This document shows, piece after piece, positions 22,909 to 37,467 of a stretch of 64,000 bases of DNA. This DNA is from Luidia sarsii (taxonomy: Eukaryota; Echinodermata; Asteroidea; Paxillosida; Luidiidae), in NCBI GenBank assembly GCA_949987565.1, contig OX465120.1, positions 11,889,080 through 11,953,079 on the forward strand. The letters run 5' to 3'. The first letter of the stretch is position 1; each line of letters opens with the position of its first letter. The notes under the pieces were generated by a model. The model worked only from the letters and a program-made list of their open reading frames with translations. It was not told the origin of the DNA and did not search any database. The translations under genes and the position numbers were made by a program.

Positions 22909-25900
22909 GTGATTAAACACTCGGAGCGACCAGACACATGAGGAATCGTTGCCTTTATCTTAAAATTTAAGAGTAAAATATGTTCTCCAACCGGGATAGT
23001 TTGATAACCTATGGTTAGACAATTCCTAGGGCTGCATACAGGTAAAATTTTAAATCTCTCGAGTTAATACTGATGGTTCTTTTGAATTTTAAAGCCAAAC
23101 TTTCTCTCTACAGATACTCTCCGTCGTCAATGTTTACAAGTAATTGCGCACTCGGAGCGCACAGGCCCATGAGGGGTCGTTGCCTTATTCTCAAAATTCA
23201 TCAAAAGAAATATTCTCAAACCTGGTAAGTTTGATCACCTATCTTTAGAGCATTGCAAGGGCTGTTTGTAGGCCAAATTTTAGTGGTTTTGAGTTAATAT
23301 TAGAGGGACTATTGATTTCAAAAGCATAACTTTCTGTCTACTGATACTCTCCGCCGTCAATGTTTACAAGTCATTGCGCACTCGGAGCGCTAAGACACAT
23401 AAGGGGTCGTTGCCTTTCCCTCAAAATTCATCAAAAGAAATGTTCTCAAACCTGGTAAGTTTGATCACCTATCTTTAGAGTATTCCCAGGGCTGTTTGTA
23501 GGCCAAATTTTAGTGGTTTTGAGTTAATATTAGAGGGACTATTGATTTGCAAAGCATAACTTTCTCTCTACTGATACTCTCCGCCGTTCAATGTTTACAA
23601 GTCATTGCACACTCGGAGCGCTCAGACACATAAGGGGTCGTTGCCTTTCCCTCAAATTTAATGAAAAGAAATGTTCTCAAACCTGGTAAGTTAGATCACC
23701 TATCTTTAGAGCATTCCAAGGGCTGTTTGTAGGCCAATTTTTAGTGGTTTTGAGTTAATATTAGAGGGACTATTGATTTGCAAAGCGTTACTTTCTCTCT
23801 ACTGATACTCTCCGCCGTTCAATGTTTACAAGTCATTGCGCACTCGGAGCGCTCAGACACATGAGGGGTCGTTGCCTTTCCCTCAAAATTCATCAAAAGA
23901 AATGTTCTCAAACCTTGTAAGTTAAATCACCTATCTTTAGAGCATTGCAAGGGCTGTTTGTAGGCCAAATTTGAGTGGTTTTGAGTTAATATTAGAGGGA
24001 CTATTGATTTCAAAAGCATAACTTTCTGTCTACTGATACTCTCCGCCGTCAATGTTTACAAGTTATTGCGCACTCGGAGCGCTCAGACACATAAGGGGTC
24101 ATTGCCTTTCCCTCAAAATTCATAAAAAGAAATGTTCTCAAACCTGGTAAGTTTGATCACCTATCTTTAGAGTATTCCCAGGGCTGTTTGTAGGCCAAAT
24201 TTTAGTGGTTTTGAGTTAATATTAGAGGGACCATGATTTGCAAAGCATAACTTTCTCTCTACTGATACTCTCCGCCGTTCAATGTTTACACGTGATTGCG
24301 CACTCGGAGCGCACAAACACATGAGGGGTCGTTGACTTTCCCTCAAAATTCATCAAAAGAAATGTTCTCAAACCTGGGAAGTTTGATCACCTATCTTTAG
24401 AGTATTCCCAGGGCTGTTTGTAGGCCATATTTTAGTGGTTTTGAGTTAATATTAGAGGGACTATTGATTTGCAAAGCATAACTTTCACTCTACTGATACT
24501 CTCCGCCGTTCAATGTTTACAAGTGATTGCGCACCCGGAGCGCAATGTAGACACATGAGGGGTCGTTGCCTTTCCCTCAGAATTCATCAAAGGAAATATT
24601 CTCAAACCTGGGAAGTTTGATCACCAATCGTTAGAGTATTCCCAGGGCTGTTTGTAGGCCAAATTTTAGTGGTTTTGAGTTATTATTAGAGGGACTATTG
24701 ATTTGCAAAGCATAACTTTCTCTCTACTGATACTCTCCGCCGTTCAATGTTTACAAGTCATTGCGCACTCGGAGCGCACAGACACACGAGGGTCGTTGCC
24801 TTTCCCTCAGAATTCATCAAAGAAAACATTCTCAAACCTGGTAACTCTGATCACCAATCGTTAGAGTATTCCCAGGGCTGTTTATAGACCAAATTTTAGT
24901 GGTTTTGAGTTAATATTAGAGGGGCTATTGATTTGCAAAGCATAACTTTCTCTCTACTGATACTCTCCGCCGTTCAATGTTTACAAGTCATTGCGCACTC
25001 GGAGCGCTCAGACACATAAGGGGTCGTTGCCTTGCCCTCAAAATTCATCAAAAGAAATGTTCTCAAACCTGGTAAGTTTGATCACCTATCTTTAGAGTAT
25101 TCCCAGGACTGTTTGTAGGGCAATTTTTAGTGGTTTTGAGTTAATATTAGAGGGACTATTGATTTGCAAAGCATAACTTTCTCTCTACTGATACTCTCCG
25201 CCGTTCAATGTTTACAAGTGATTGCGCACTCGGAGCGCACAGACACATGAGGGGTCGTTGCCTTTCCCTCAGAATTCATCAAAGGAAATATTCTCAAACC
25301 TGGGAAGTTTGATCACCAATCGTTAGAGTAATCCCAGGGCTGTTTGTAGGCCAAATTTTAGTGGTTTTGAGTTATTATTAGAGGGACTATTGATTTGCAA
25401 AGCATAACTTTCTCTCTACTGATACTCTCCGCCGTTCAATGTTTACAAGTCATTGCGCACTCGGAGCGCACAGACACATGAGGGGTCGTTGCCTTTCCCT
25501 CAGAATTCATCAAAGAAAACATTCTCAAACCTGGTAACTCTGATCACCAATCGTTAGAGTATTCCCAGGGCTGTTTATAGACCAAATTTTAGTGGTTTTG
25601 AGTTAATATTAGAGGGGCTATTGATTTGCAAACCATAACTTTCTCTCTACTGATACTCTCCGCCGTTCAATGTTTACAAGTCGATGCGCACTCGGAGCGC
25701 TCAGACACATAAGGGGTCGTTGCCTTGCCCTCAAAATTCATCAAAAGAAATGTTCTCAAACCTGGTAAGTTTGATCACCTATCTTTAGAGTATTCCCAGG
25801 ACTGTTTGTAGGGCAATTTTTAGTGGTTTTGAGTTAATATTAGAGGGACTATTGATTTGCAAAGCATAACTTTCTCTCTACTGATACTCTCCGCCGTTCA

Positions 25901-28900
25901 ATGTTTACAAGTCATTGCGCACTCGGAGCGCACAGACACATGAGGGGTCGTTGCCTTTCCCTCAGAATTCATCAAAGAAAACATTCTCAAACCTGGTAAC
26001 TCTGATCACCAATCGTTAGAGTATTCCCAGGGCTGTTTATAGACCAAATTTTAGTGGTTTTGAGTTAATATTAGAGGGGCTATTGATTTGCAAAGCATAA
26101 CTTTCTCTCTACTGATACTCTCCGCCGTTCAATGTTTACAAGTCGATGCGCACTCGGAGCGCTCAAACACATAAGGGGTCGTTGCCTTGCCCTCAAAATT
26201 CATCAAAAGAAATGTTCTCAAACCTGGTAAGTTTGATCACCTATCTTTAGAGTATTCCCAGGGCTGTTTGTAGGCCAAATTTTAGTGGTTTTGAGTTAAT
26301 ATTAGAGGGACTATTGATTTGCAAAGCATAACTTTCTCTCTACTGATACTCTCCGCCGTTCAATGTTTACAAGTCATTGCACACTTGGAGCGCTCAGACA
26401 CATAAGGGGTCGTTGCCTTTCCCTCAAATTTAATGAAAAGAAATGTTCTCAAACCTGGTAAGTTAGATCACCTATCTTTAGAGCATTCCAAGGGCTGTTT
26501 GTAGGCCAATTTTTAGTGGTTTTGAGTTAATATTAGAGGGACTATTGATTTGCAAAGCGTAACTTTCTGTCTACTGATACTCTCCGCCGTTCAATGTTTA
26601 CAAGTCATTGCGCACTCGGAGCGCTCAGACACATGAGGGGTCGTTGCCTTTCCCTCAAAATTCATCAAAAGAAATGTTCTCAAACCTTGTAAATTAAATC
26701 ACCTATCTTTAGAGCATTGCAAGGGCTGTTTGTAGGCCAAATTTGAGTGGTTTTGAGTTAATATTAGAGGGACTATTGATTTCAAAAGCATAACTTTCTG
26801 TCTACTGATACTCTCCGCCGTCAATGTTTACAAGTTATTGCGCACTCGGAGCGCTCAGACACATAAGGGGTCATTGCCTTTCCCTCAAAATTCATAAAAA
26901 GAAATGTTCTCAAACCTGGTAAGTTTGATCACCTATCTTTAGAGTATTTCCAGGGCTGTTTGTAGGCCAAATTTTAGTGGTTTTGAGTTAATATTAGAGG
27001 GACCATGATTTGCAAAGCATAACTTTCTCTCTACTGATACTCTCCGCCGTTCAATGTTTACAAGTGATTGCGCACTCGGAGCGCACAAACACATGAGGGG
27101 TCGTTGACTTTCCCTCAAAATTCATCAAAGGAAATATTCTCAAACCTGGTAAATCTGATCACCAATCGTTATAGTATACCAAGGGCTATTTGTGAGCCAA
27201 TTTTCAGTGGTTTTGAGTTAATATTGAGGGACTATTGATTTACAAAGCATAACTTTCTCTCTACTGATACTCTCCGCTGTTCAATGTTTACAAGTGATTG
27301 CGCACTGGGAGCGCACAGACACTTGAGGGGTCGTTGCCTTTCCCTCAGAATTCATCAAAGAAAACATTCTCAAACCTGGTAACTCTGATCACCAATCGTT
27401 AGAGTATTCCCAGGGCTGTTTATAGGCAAAATTTTAGTGGTTTTGAGTTAATATTAGAGGGGCTATTGATTTGCAAAGCATAACTTTCTCTCTACTGATA
27501 CTCTCCGCCGTTCAATGTTTACAAGTCATTGCGCACTCGGAGCGCTCAGACACATGAGGGGTCGTTGCCTTTCCCTCAAAATTCATCAAAAGAAATGTTC
27601 TCAAACCTTGTAAATTAAATCACCTATCTTTAGAGCATTGCAAGGGCTGTTTGTAGGCAAAATTTTAGTGGTTTTGAGTTAATATTAGAGGAACTATTGA
27701 TTTGCAAAGCATAACTTTCTCTCTACTGATACTCTCCGCCGTTCAATGTTTACAAGTGATTGCGCACTCGGAGCGCACAGACACTTGAGGGGTCGTTGCC
27801 TTTCCCTCAGAATTCATCAAAGAAAACATTCTCAAACCTGGTAACTCTGATCACCAATCGTTAGAGTATTCCCAGGGCTGTTTATAGGCAAAATTTTAGT
27901 GGTTTTGAGTTAATATTAGAGGGGCTATTGATTTGCAAAGCATAACTTTCTCTCTACTGATACTCTCCGCCGTTCAATGCTTACAAGTGATTGCGCACTC
28001 GGAGCGCACAGACACTTGAGGGGTCGTTGCCTTTCCCTCAGAATTCATCAAAGAAAACATTCTCAAACCTGGTAACTCTGATCACCAATCGTTAGAGTAT
28101 TCCCAGGGCTGTTTATAGGCAAAATTTTAGTGGTTTTGAGTTAATATTAGAGGGGCTATTGATTTGCAAAGCATAACTTTCTCTCTACTGATACTCTCCG
28201 CCGTTCAATGTTTACAAGTCATTGCGCACTCGGAGCGCTCAGACACATGAGGGGTCGTTGCCTTTCCCTCAAAATTCATCAAAAGAAATGTTCTCAAACC
28301 TTGTAAATTAAATCACCTATCTTTAGAGCATTGCAAGGGCTGTTTGTAGGCCAAATTTGAGTGGTTTTGAGTTAATATTAGAGGGACTATTGATTTCAAA
28401 AGCATAACTTTCTGTCTACTGATACTCTCCGCCGTCAATGTTTACAAGTTATTGCGCACTCGGAGCGCTCAGACACATAAGGGGTCATTGCCTTTCCCTC
28501 AAAATTCATAAAAAGAAATGTTCTCAAACCTGGTAAGTTTGATCACCTATCTTTAGAGTATTTCCAGGGCTGTTTGTAGGCCAAATTTTAGTGGTTTTGA
28601 GTTAATATTAGAGGGACCATGATTTGCAAAGCATAACTTTCTCTCTACTGATACTCTCCGCCGTTCAATGTTTACAAGTGATTGCGCACTCGGAGCGCAC
28701 AAACACATGAGGGGTCGTTGACTTTCCCTCAAAATTCATCAAAGGAAATATTCTCAAACCTGGTAAATCTGATCACCAATCGTTATAGTATACCAAGGGC
28801 TATTTGTGAGCCAATTTTCAGTGGTTTTGAGTTAATATTGAGGGACTATTGATTTACAAAGCATAACTTTCTCTCTACTGATACTCTCCGCTGTTCAATG

Positions 28901-31900
28901 TTTACAAGTGATTGCGCACTCGGAGCGCACAGACACTTGAGGGGTCGTTGCCTTTCCCTCAGAATTCATCAAAGAAAACATTCTCAAACCTGGTAACTCT
29001 GATCACCAATCGTTAGAGTATTCCCAGGGCTGTTTATAGGCAAAATTTTAGTGGTTTTGAGTTAATATTAGAGGGGCTATTGATTTGCAAAGCATAACTT
29101 TCTCTCTACTGATACTCTCCGCCGTTCAATGTTTACAAGTCATTGCGCACTCGGAGCGCTCAGACACATGAGGGGTCGTTGCCTTTCCCTCAAAATTCAT
29201 CAAAAGAAATGTTCTCAAACCTTGTAAATTAAATCACCTATCTTTAGAGCATTGCAAGGGCTGTTTGTAGGCCAAATTTGAGTGGTTTTGAGTTAATATT
29301 AGAGGGACTATTGATTTCAAAAGCATAACTTTCTGTCTACTGATACTCTCCGCCGTCAATGTTTACAAGTTATTGCGCACTCGGAGCGCTCAGACACATA
29401 AGGGGTCATTGCCTTTCCCTCAAAATTCATAAAAAGAAATGTTCTCAAACCTGGTAAGTTTGATCACCTATCTTTAGAGTATTTCCAGGGCTGTTTGTAG
29501 GCCAAATTTTAGTGGTTTTGAGTTAATATTAGAGGGACCATGATTTGCAAAGCATAACTTTCTCTCTACTGATACTCTCCGCCGTTCAATGTTTACAAGT
29601 GATTGCGCACTCGGAGCGCACAAACACATGAGGGGTCGTTGACTTTCCCTCAAAATTCATCAAAGGAAATATTCTCAAACCTGGTAAATCTGATCACCAA
29701 TCGTTATAGTATACCAAGGGCTATTTGTGAGCCAATTTTCAGTGGTTTTGAGTTAATATTGAGGGACTATTGATTTACAAAGCATAACTTTCTCTCTACT
29801 GATACTCTCCGCTGTTCAATGTTTACAAGTGATTGCGCACTCGGAGCGCACAGACACTTGAGGGGTCGTTGCCTTTCCCTCAGAATTCATCAAAGAAAAC
29901 ATTCTCAAACCTGGTAACTCTGATCACCAATCGTTAGAGTATTCCCAGGGCTGTTTATAGGCAAAATTTTAGTGGTTTTGAGTTAATATTAGAGGGGCTA
30001 TTGATTTGCAAAGCATAACTTTCTCTCTACTGATACTCTCCGCCGTTCAATGTTTACAAGTCATTGCGCACTCGGAGCGCTCAGACACATGAGGGGTCGT
30101 TGCCTTTCCCTCAAAATTCATCAAAAGAAATGTTCACAAACCTGGTAAGTTTGATCACCTATCTTTAGAGTATTCCCAGGGCTGTTTGTAGGTCAATTTT
30201 TAGTGGTTTTGAGTTAATATTAGAGGGACTATTGATTTGCAAAGCATAACTTTCTCTCTACTGATACTCTCCACCGTTCAATGTTTACAAGTGATTGCGC
30301 ACTCGGAGCGCACAGACACATGAGGGGTCGTTGCCTTTCCCTCAGAATTCATCAAAAGAAATGTTCTCAAACCTGGGAAGTTTGATCACCAATCGTTAGA
30401 GTATTCCCAGGGCTGTTTGTAGGCCAAATTTTAGTGGTTTTGAAATATTATTAGAGGGACTATTGATTTGCAAAGCATAACTTTCTCTCTACTGATACTC
30501 TCCGCCGTTCAATGTTTACAAGTCATTGCGCACTCGGAGCGCACAGACACACGAGGGGTCGTTGCCTTTCCCTCAGAATTCATCAATGAAAACATTCTCA
30601 AACCTGGTAACTCTGATCACCAATCGTTAGAGTATTCCCAGGGCTGTTTATAGACCAAATTTTAGTGGTTTTGAGTTAATATTAGAGGGGCTATTGATTT
30701 GCAAAGCATAACTTTCTCTCTACTGATACTCTCCGCCGTTCAATGTTTACAAGTCATTGCGCACTCGGAGCGCTCAGACACATAAGGGGTCGTTGCCTTG
30801 CCCTCAAAATTCATCAAAAGAAATGTTCTCAAACCTGGTAAGTTTGATCACCTATCTTTAGAGTATTCCCAGGACTGTTTGTAGGGCAATTTTTAGTGGT
30901 TTTGAGTTAATATTAGAGGGACTATTGATTTGCAAAGCATAACTTTCTCTCTACTGATACTCTCCGCCGTTCAATGTTTACAAGTGATTGCGCACTCGGA
31001 GCGCACAGACACATGAGGGGTCGTTGCCTTTCCCTCAGAATTCATCAAGGGAAATATTCTCAAACCTGGGAAGTTTGATCACCAATCGTTAGAGTATTCC
31101 CAGGGCTGTTTGTAGGCCAAATTTTAGTGGTTTTGAGTTAATATTAGAGGGACTATTGATTTGCAAAGCATAACTTTCTCTCTACTGATACTCTCCGCCA
31201 TTCAATGTTTACAAGTCATTGCGCACTCGGAGCGCTCAGACACATAAGGGGTCATTGCCTTGCCCTCAAAATTCATCAAAAGAAATGTTCACAAACCTGG
31301 TAAGTTTGATAACCTATCTTTAGAGTATTCCCAGGGCTGTTTGTAGGCCAATTTTTAGTGGTTTTGAGTTAATATTAGAGGGACTATTGATTTGCAAAGC
31401 ATAACTTTCTCTCTACTGATACTCTCCACCGTTCAATGTTTACAAGTGATTGCGCACTCGGAGCGCACAGACACATGAGGGGTCGTTGACTTTCCCTCAG
31501 AATTCATCAAAAGAAATGTTCTCAAACCTGGGAAGTTTGATCACCAATCGTTAGAGTATTCCCAGGGCTGTTTGTAGGCCAAATTTTAGTGGTTTTGAGT
31601 TAATATTAGAGGGACTATTGATTTGCAAAGCATAACTTTCTCTCTACTGATACTCTCCGCCGTTCAATGTTTACAAGTCATTGCGCACTCGGAGCGCTCA
31701 GACACATAAGGGGTCATTGCCTTGCCCTCAAAATTCATCAAAAGAAATGTTCACAAACCTGGTAAGTTTGATCACCTATCTTTAGAGTATTCCCAGGGCT
31801 GTTTGTAGGTCAATTTTTAGTGGTTTTGAGTTAATATTAGAGGGACTATTGATTTGCAAAGCATAACTTTCTCTCTACTGATACTCTCCACCGTTCAATG

Positions 31901-34793
31901 TTTACAAGTGATTGCGCACTCGGAGCGCACAGACACATGAAGGGTCGTTGCCTTTCCCTCAGAATTCATCAAAAGAAATGTTCTCAAACCTGGGAAGTTT
32001 GATCACCAATCGTTAGAGTATTCCCAGGGCTGTTTGTAGGCCAAATTTTAGTGGTTTTGAAATATTATTAGAGGGACTATTGATTTGCAAAGCATAACTT
32101 TCTCTCTACTGATACTCTCCGCCGTTCAATGTTTACAAGTCATTGCGCACTCGGAGCGCACAGACACACGAGGGGTCGTTGCCTTTCCCTCAGAATTCAT
32201 CAATGAAAACATTCTCAAACCTGGTAACTCTGATCACCAATCGTTAGAGTATTCCCAGGGCTGTTTATAGACCAAATTTTAGTGGTTTTGAGTTAATATT
32301 AGAGGGGCTATTGATTTGCAAAGCATAACTTTCTCTCTACTGATACTCTCCGCCGTTCAATGTTTACAAGTCATTGCGCACTCGGAGCGCTCAGACAGAT
32401 AAGGGGTCGTTGCCTTGCCCTCAAAATTCATCAAAAGAAATGTTCTCAAACCTGGTAAGTTTGATCAACTATCTTTAGAGTATTCCCAGGACTGTTTGTA
32501 GGGCAATTTTTAGTGGTTTTGAGTTAATATTAGAGGGACTATTGATTTGCAAAGCATAACTTTCTCTCTACTGATACTCTCCGCCGTTCAATGTTTACAA
32601 GTGATTGCGCACTCGGAGCGCACAGACACATGAGGGGTCGTTGCCTTTCCCTCAGAATTCATCAAGGGAAATATTCTCAAACCTGGGAAGTTTGATCACC
32701 AATCGTTAGAGTATTCCCAGGGCTGTTTGTAGGCCAAATTTTAGTGGTTTTGAGTTAATATTAGAGGGACTATTGATTTGCAAAGCATAACTTTCTCTCT
32801 ACTGATACTCTCCGCCATTCAATGTTTACAAGTCATTGCGCACTCGGAGCGCTCAGACACATAAGGGGTCATTGCCTTGCCCTCAAAATTCATCAAAAGA
32901 AATGTTCACAAACCTGGTAAGTTTGATAACCTATCTTTAGAGTATTCCCAGGGCTGTTTGTAGGCCAATTTTTAGTGGTTTTGAGTTAATATTAGAGGGA
33001 CTATTGATTTGCAAAGCATAACTTTCTCTCTACTGATACTCTCCACCGTTCAATGTTTACAAGTGATTGCGCACTCGGAGCGCACAGACACATGAGGGGT
33101 CGTTGCCTTTCCCTCAGAATTCATCAAAAGAAATGTTCTCAAACCTGGGAAGTTTGATCACCAATCGTTAGAGTATTCCCAGGGCTGTTTATAGACCAAA
33201 TTTTAGTGGTTTTGAGTTAATATTAGATGGGCTATTGATTTGCAAAGCATAACTTTCTCTCTACCGATACTCTCCGACGTCAATGTTTACAAGTCATTGC
33301 GCACTCGGAGCGCTCAGACACGTAAGGGGTCGTTGCCTTTCCCTCAAAATTCATCAAAAGAAATGTTCTCAAACCTGGTAAGTTTGATCACCTATCTTTA
33401 GAGTATTCCCAGGGCTGTTTGTAGGCCAAATTTTAGTGGTTTTGAGTTAATATTAGAGGGACTATTGATTTGCAAAGCATAACTTTCACTCTACTGATAC
33501 TCTCCGCCGTTCAATGTTTACAAGTGATTGCGCACTCGGAGCGCAATGTGGACACATGAGGGGTCGTTGCCTTTCCCTCAGAATTCATCAAAGGAAATAT
33601 TCTCAAACCTGGAAAGTTTGATCACCAATCGTTAGAGTATTCCCAGGGCTGTTTGTAGGCCAAATTTTAGTGGTTTTGAGTTATTATTAGAGGGACTATT
33701 GATTTGCAAAGCATAACTTTCTCTCTACTGATACTCTCCGCCGTTCAATGTTTACAAGTCATTGCGCACTCGGAGCGCACAGACACATGAGGGGTCGTTT
33801 CCTTTCCCTCAGAATTCATCAAAGAAAACATTCTCAAACCTGGTAACTCTGATCACCAATCGTTAGAGTATTCCCCGGGCTGTTTATAGACCAAATTTTA
33901 GTGGTTTTGAGTTAATATTAGAGGGGCTATTGATTTGCAAAGCATACCTTTCTCTCTACTGATACTCTCCGCCGTTCAATGTTTACAAGTCGATGCGCAC
34001 TCGGAGCGCTCAGACACATAAGGGGTCGTTGCCTTGCCCTCAAAATTCATCAAAAGAAATGTTCTCAAACCTGGTAAGTTTGATCACCTATCTTTAGAGT
34101 ATTCCCAGGACTGTTTGTAGGGCAATTTTTAGTGGTTTTGAGTTAATATTAGAGGGACTATTGATTTGCAAAGCATAACTTTCTCTCTACTGATACTCTC
34201 CGCCGTTCAATGTTTACAAGTGATTGCGCACTCGGAGGGCACAGACACATGAGGGGTCGTTGCCTTTCCCTCAGAATTCATCAAAGAAAACATTCTTAAA
34301 CCTGGTAACTCTGATCACCAATCGTTAGAGTATACCAAGGGCTATTTGTGAGCCAAATTTCAGTGCTTTTGAGTTAATATTAGAGGGACTTTTGATTTAC
34401 AAAGTATAACTTTCTCTCTACTGATACCCTCCGCCGTTCAATGTTTACAAGTGATTGCGCACTCGGAGCGCACAGACACACGAGGGGTCGTTGCCTTTCC
34501 CTCAAAATTCATCAAAGGAAATATTCTCAAACCTGGAAAGTTTGATCACCAATCGTTAGAGTATTCCAAGGGCTATTTGTGAGCCAAATTTCAGTGGTTT
34601 TGACTTAATATTAGAGTGACTATTGATTTCCAAAGCCGAACTTTCTCTCTACTGATACTCTCCGCCGTTCAATGTTTACAAGTGATTGTACACTCCGACC
34701 GCCCAGACACATGAGGGGTCGTTGCCTTTCCCTCAAAATTATTTCTGTCGAGTTAATATTAAAGGGAATATTGATTTCCAAAGCACAACTTTC
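22909..34793 (+). repeat. 231-bp satellite array, block 4 (about 51.5 monomers)
   Basis: Near-perfect copy of block 3, including both HOR regions, with the same length (11,885 bp). The last ~800 bases before insert copy 4 differ: CGGAGGGCACAG (34,237), ATTCTTAAACC (about 34,294), CAGTGCTTTTGAG (34,362), TGACTTAAT (34,602) and AGCCGAAC (34,635). This marks the change to the copy 4-5 lineage. No genes. Confidence 0.96.
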
Positions 34794-35507
34794 CTTCACA
34801 CAGTAAGGACTGTGCATTTAGCACGTTAATTTGTCATATAGTTTTTCCAAAAATATCGGGACTCTATTCGTCAGTAGTATGCAGCGCCCTCTATCAGGCA
34901 AACAGGTCTGGGTGGATGATTACAAGGGGTGGTCATCCTCTCAGACCTGTTTTTCCAAACATGCACAAGAATAACAATGAAATTGAAGGCGTTTTTTCTT
35001 TAAATCAGTTTGAAGTACAAAATTGGACGCGGAGAAGATGGTCTAGTAAATATCTGATTGAATCCTTATCAAAAAATATTCCTGCCTTGGAGGAAATGCA
35101 TCATATTACAAGATGGGATTTGGTTTTTTCAGCTCGCACAACAGTGGGGCGAAATAGTGTTTTTTTACGAGTATAGGGATATATGTGTTATCGTGGGACG
35201 AAAATGGGGCGATGTATTAGCATAACTCTAAAACATCATTTTTCAATCTATTTGGTATAAGCTAGTGAAAATAGACAAATGTGTGCATGCAGCTTAAGAA
35301 GAGCTCTGGTGCATTTAGATATATATCACGAAACTGGAGATTAATTCGTAATAAAAACATATTTACATGGAATAAGCCCAGAGCTCAGGTATAGCGGGTG
35401 TAATATTAAATAACAACAAGCGCAAGGGGGCGGTAGACATTTCATGTTATGTCCTCTCGTCAGTATTATGCAGCGCCCTCTATCAGGAAACAGGTCTCGC
35501 TCGAAAC
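34794..35507 (+). mobile_element. Insert copy 4
   Basis: 714 bp. Differs from copies 1-3 by a seventh T in the run before ACGAG (about 35,159-35,165) and by GATTTGGTTTTTTC for GATTTTGTTTTTTC near 35,117-35,130, both shared with copy 5. The extra T shortens the only sizeable open frame (34,916) from 102 to 86 codons. The flank monomer 35508-35737 carries GACTAAAATATG and TTAGAGAATTCC. Left truncated monomer 34682-34793. Confidence 0.6.
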
Positions 35508-37467
35508 GTGATTAAACACTCGGAGCGACCAGACACATGAGGAATCGTTGCCTTTATCTTAAAATTTAAGACTAAAATATGTTCTCCAACCGGGATAGTT
35601 TGATAACCTATGGTTAGAGAATTCCTAGGGCTGCATACAGGTAAAATTTTAAATCTCTCGAGTTAATACTGATGGTTCTTTTGAATTTTAAAGCCAAACT
35701 TTCTCTCTACAGATACTCTCCGTCGTCAATGTTTACAAGTAATTGCGCACTCGGAGCGCACAGGCCCATGAGGGGTCGTTGCCTTATTCTCAAAATTCAT
35801 CAAAAGAAATATTCTCAAACCTGGTAAGTTTGATCACCTATCTTTAGAGTATTCCCAGGGCTGTTTGTAGGCCAAATTTTAGTGGTTTTGAGTTAATATT
35901 AGAGGGACTATTGATTTGCAAAGCATAACTTTCTCTCTACTGATACTCTCCGCCGTTCAATGTTTACAAGTCATTGCGCACTCGGAGCGCTCAGACACAT
36001 AAGGGGTCGTTGCCTTGCCCTCAAAATTCATCAAAAGAAATGTTCTCAAACCTGGTAAGTTTGATCACCTATCTTTAGAGTATTCCCAGGACTGTTTGTA
36101 GGGCAATTTTTAGTGGTTTTGAGTTAATATTAGAGGGACTATTGATTTGCAAAGCATAACTTTCTCTCTACTGATACTCTCCGCCGTTCAATGTTTACAA
36201 GTGATTGCGCACTCGGAGCGCACAGACACATGAGGGGTCGTTGCCTTTCCCTCAGAATTCATCAAAGGAAATATTCTCAAACCTGGGAAGTTTGATCACC
36301 AATCGTTAGAGTATTCCCAGGGCTGTTTGTAGGCCAAATTTTAGTGGTTTTGAGTTATTATTAGAGGGACTATTGATTTGCAAAGCATAACTTTCTCTCT
36401 ACTGATACTCTCCGCCGTTCAATGTTTACAAGTCATTGCGCACTCGGAGCGCACAGACACATGAGGGGTCGTTTCCTTTCCCTCAGAATTCATCAAAGAA
36501 AACATTCTCAAACCTGGTAACTCTGATCACCAATCGTTAGAGTATTCCCAGGGCTGTTTATAGACCAAATTTTAGTGGTTTTGAGTTAATATTAGAGGGG
36601 CTATTGATTTGCAAAGCATAACTTTCTCTCTACTGATACTCTCCGCCGTTCAATGTTTACAAGTCGATGCGCACTCGGAGCGCTCAGACACATAAGGGGT
36701 CGTTGCCTTGCCCTCAAAATTCATCAAAAGAAATGTTCTCAAACCTGGTAAGTTTGATCACCTATCTTTAGAGTATTCCCAGGACTGTTTGTAGGGCAAT
36801 TTTTAGTGGTTTTGAGTTAATATTAGAGGGACTATTGATTTGCAAAGCATAACTTTCTCTCTACTGATACTCTCCGCCGTTCAATGTTTACAAGTGATTG
36901 CGCACTCGGAGGGCACAGACACATGAGGGGTCGTTGCCTTTCCCTCAGAATTCATCAAAGAAAACATTCTTAAACCTGGTAACTCTGATCACCAATCGTT
37001 AGAGTATACCAAGGGCTATTTGTGAGCCAAATTTCAGTGGTTTTGAGTTAATATTAGAGGGACTTTTGATTTACAAAGTATAACTTTCTCTCTACTGATA
37101 CCCTCCGCCGTTCAATGTTTACAAGTGATTGCGCACTCGGAGCGCACAGACACACGAGGGGTCGTTGCCTTTCCCTCAAAATTCATCAAAGGAAATATTC
37201 TCAAACCTGGAAAGTTTGATCACCAATCGTTAGAGTATTCCAAGGGCTATTTGTGAGCCAAATTTCAGTGGTTTTGACTTAATATTAGAGTGACTATTGA
37301 TTTCCAAAGCCGAACTTTCTCTCTACTGATACTCTCCGCCGTTCAATGTTTACAAGTGATTGTACACTCCGACCGCCCAGACACATGAGGGGTCGTTGCC
37401 TTTCCCTCAAAATTATTTCTGTCGAGTTAATATTAAAGGGAATATTGATTTCCAAAGCACAACTTTC
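35508..37467 (+). repeat. 231-bp satellite array, block 5 (about 8.5 monomers)
   Basis: Short run between inserts 4 and 5, from the divergent flank monomer through A, B, C and D types. The monomer after the flank continues GAGTATTCCCAGGG (35,849), where copies 1-3 have GAGCATTGCAAGGG. This marks a recombinational switch. No genes. Confidence 0.95.

Larger units (their letters stand above)
8782..33977 (+). repeat. 12,598-bp tandem segmental duplication (two units)
   Basis: Unit 1 is about 8,782-21,379 and unit 2 about 21,380-33,977. Many rare variants recur at exactly 12,598 bp. Examples are CACTGGGAGCG (14,705/27,303), CAATGCTTACAAG (15,378/27,976), the GAAATATTATTAG variant, CAGACAGATAAG (19,794/32,392), GATCAACTATC (19,865/32,463), AGCATACCTTTC (21,344/33,942) and insert copies 2 and 3. 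The only difference I noticed is CACTCGG at about 13,787 against CACTTGG at 26,385. The left limit is set by TTTAATG at 8,780 against TTCAATG at 21,378. The junction lies within about 21,380-21,638, before the first difference from the third partial copy (34,237). Either a very recent duplication or an assembly repeat error would look like this. Confidence 0.85.
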
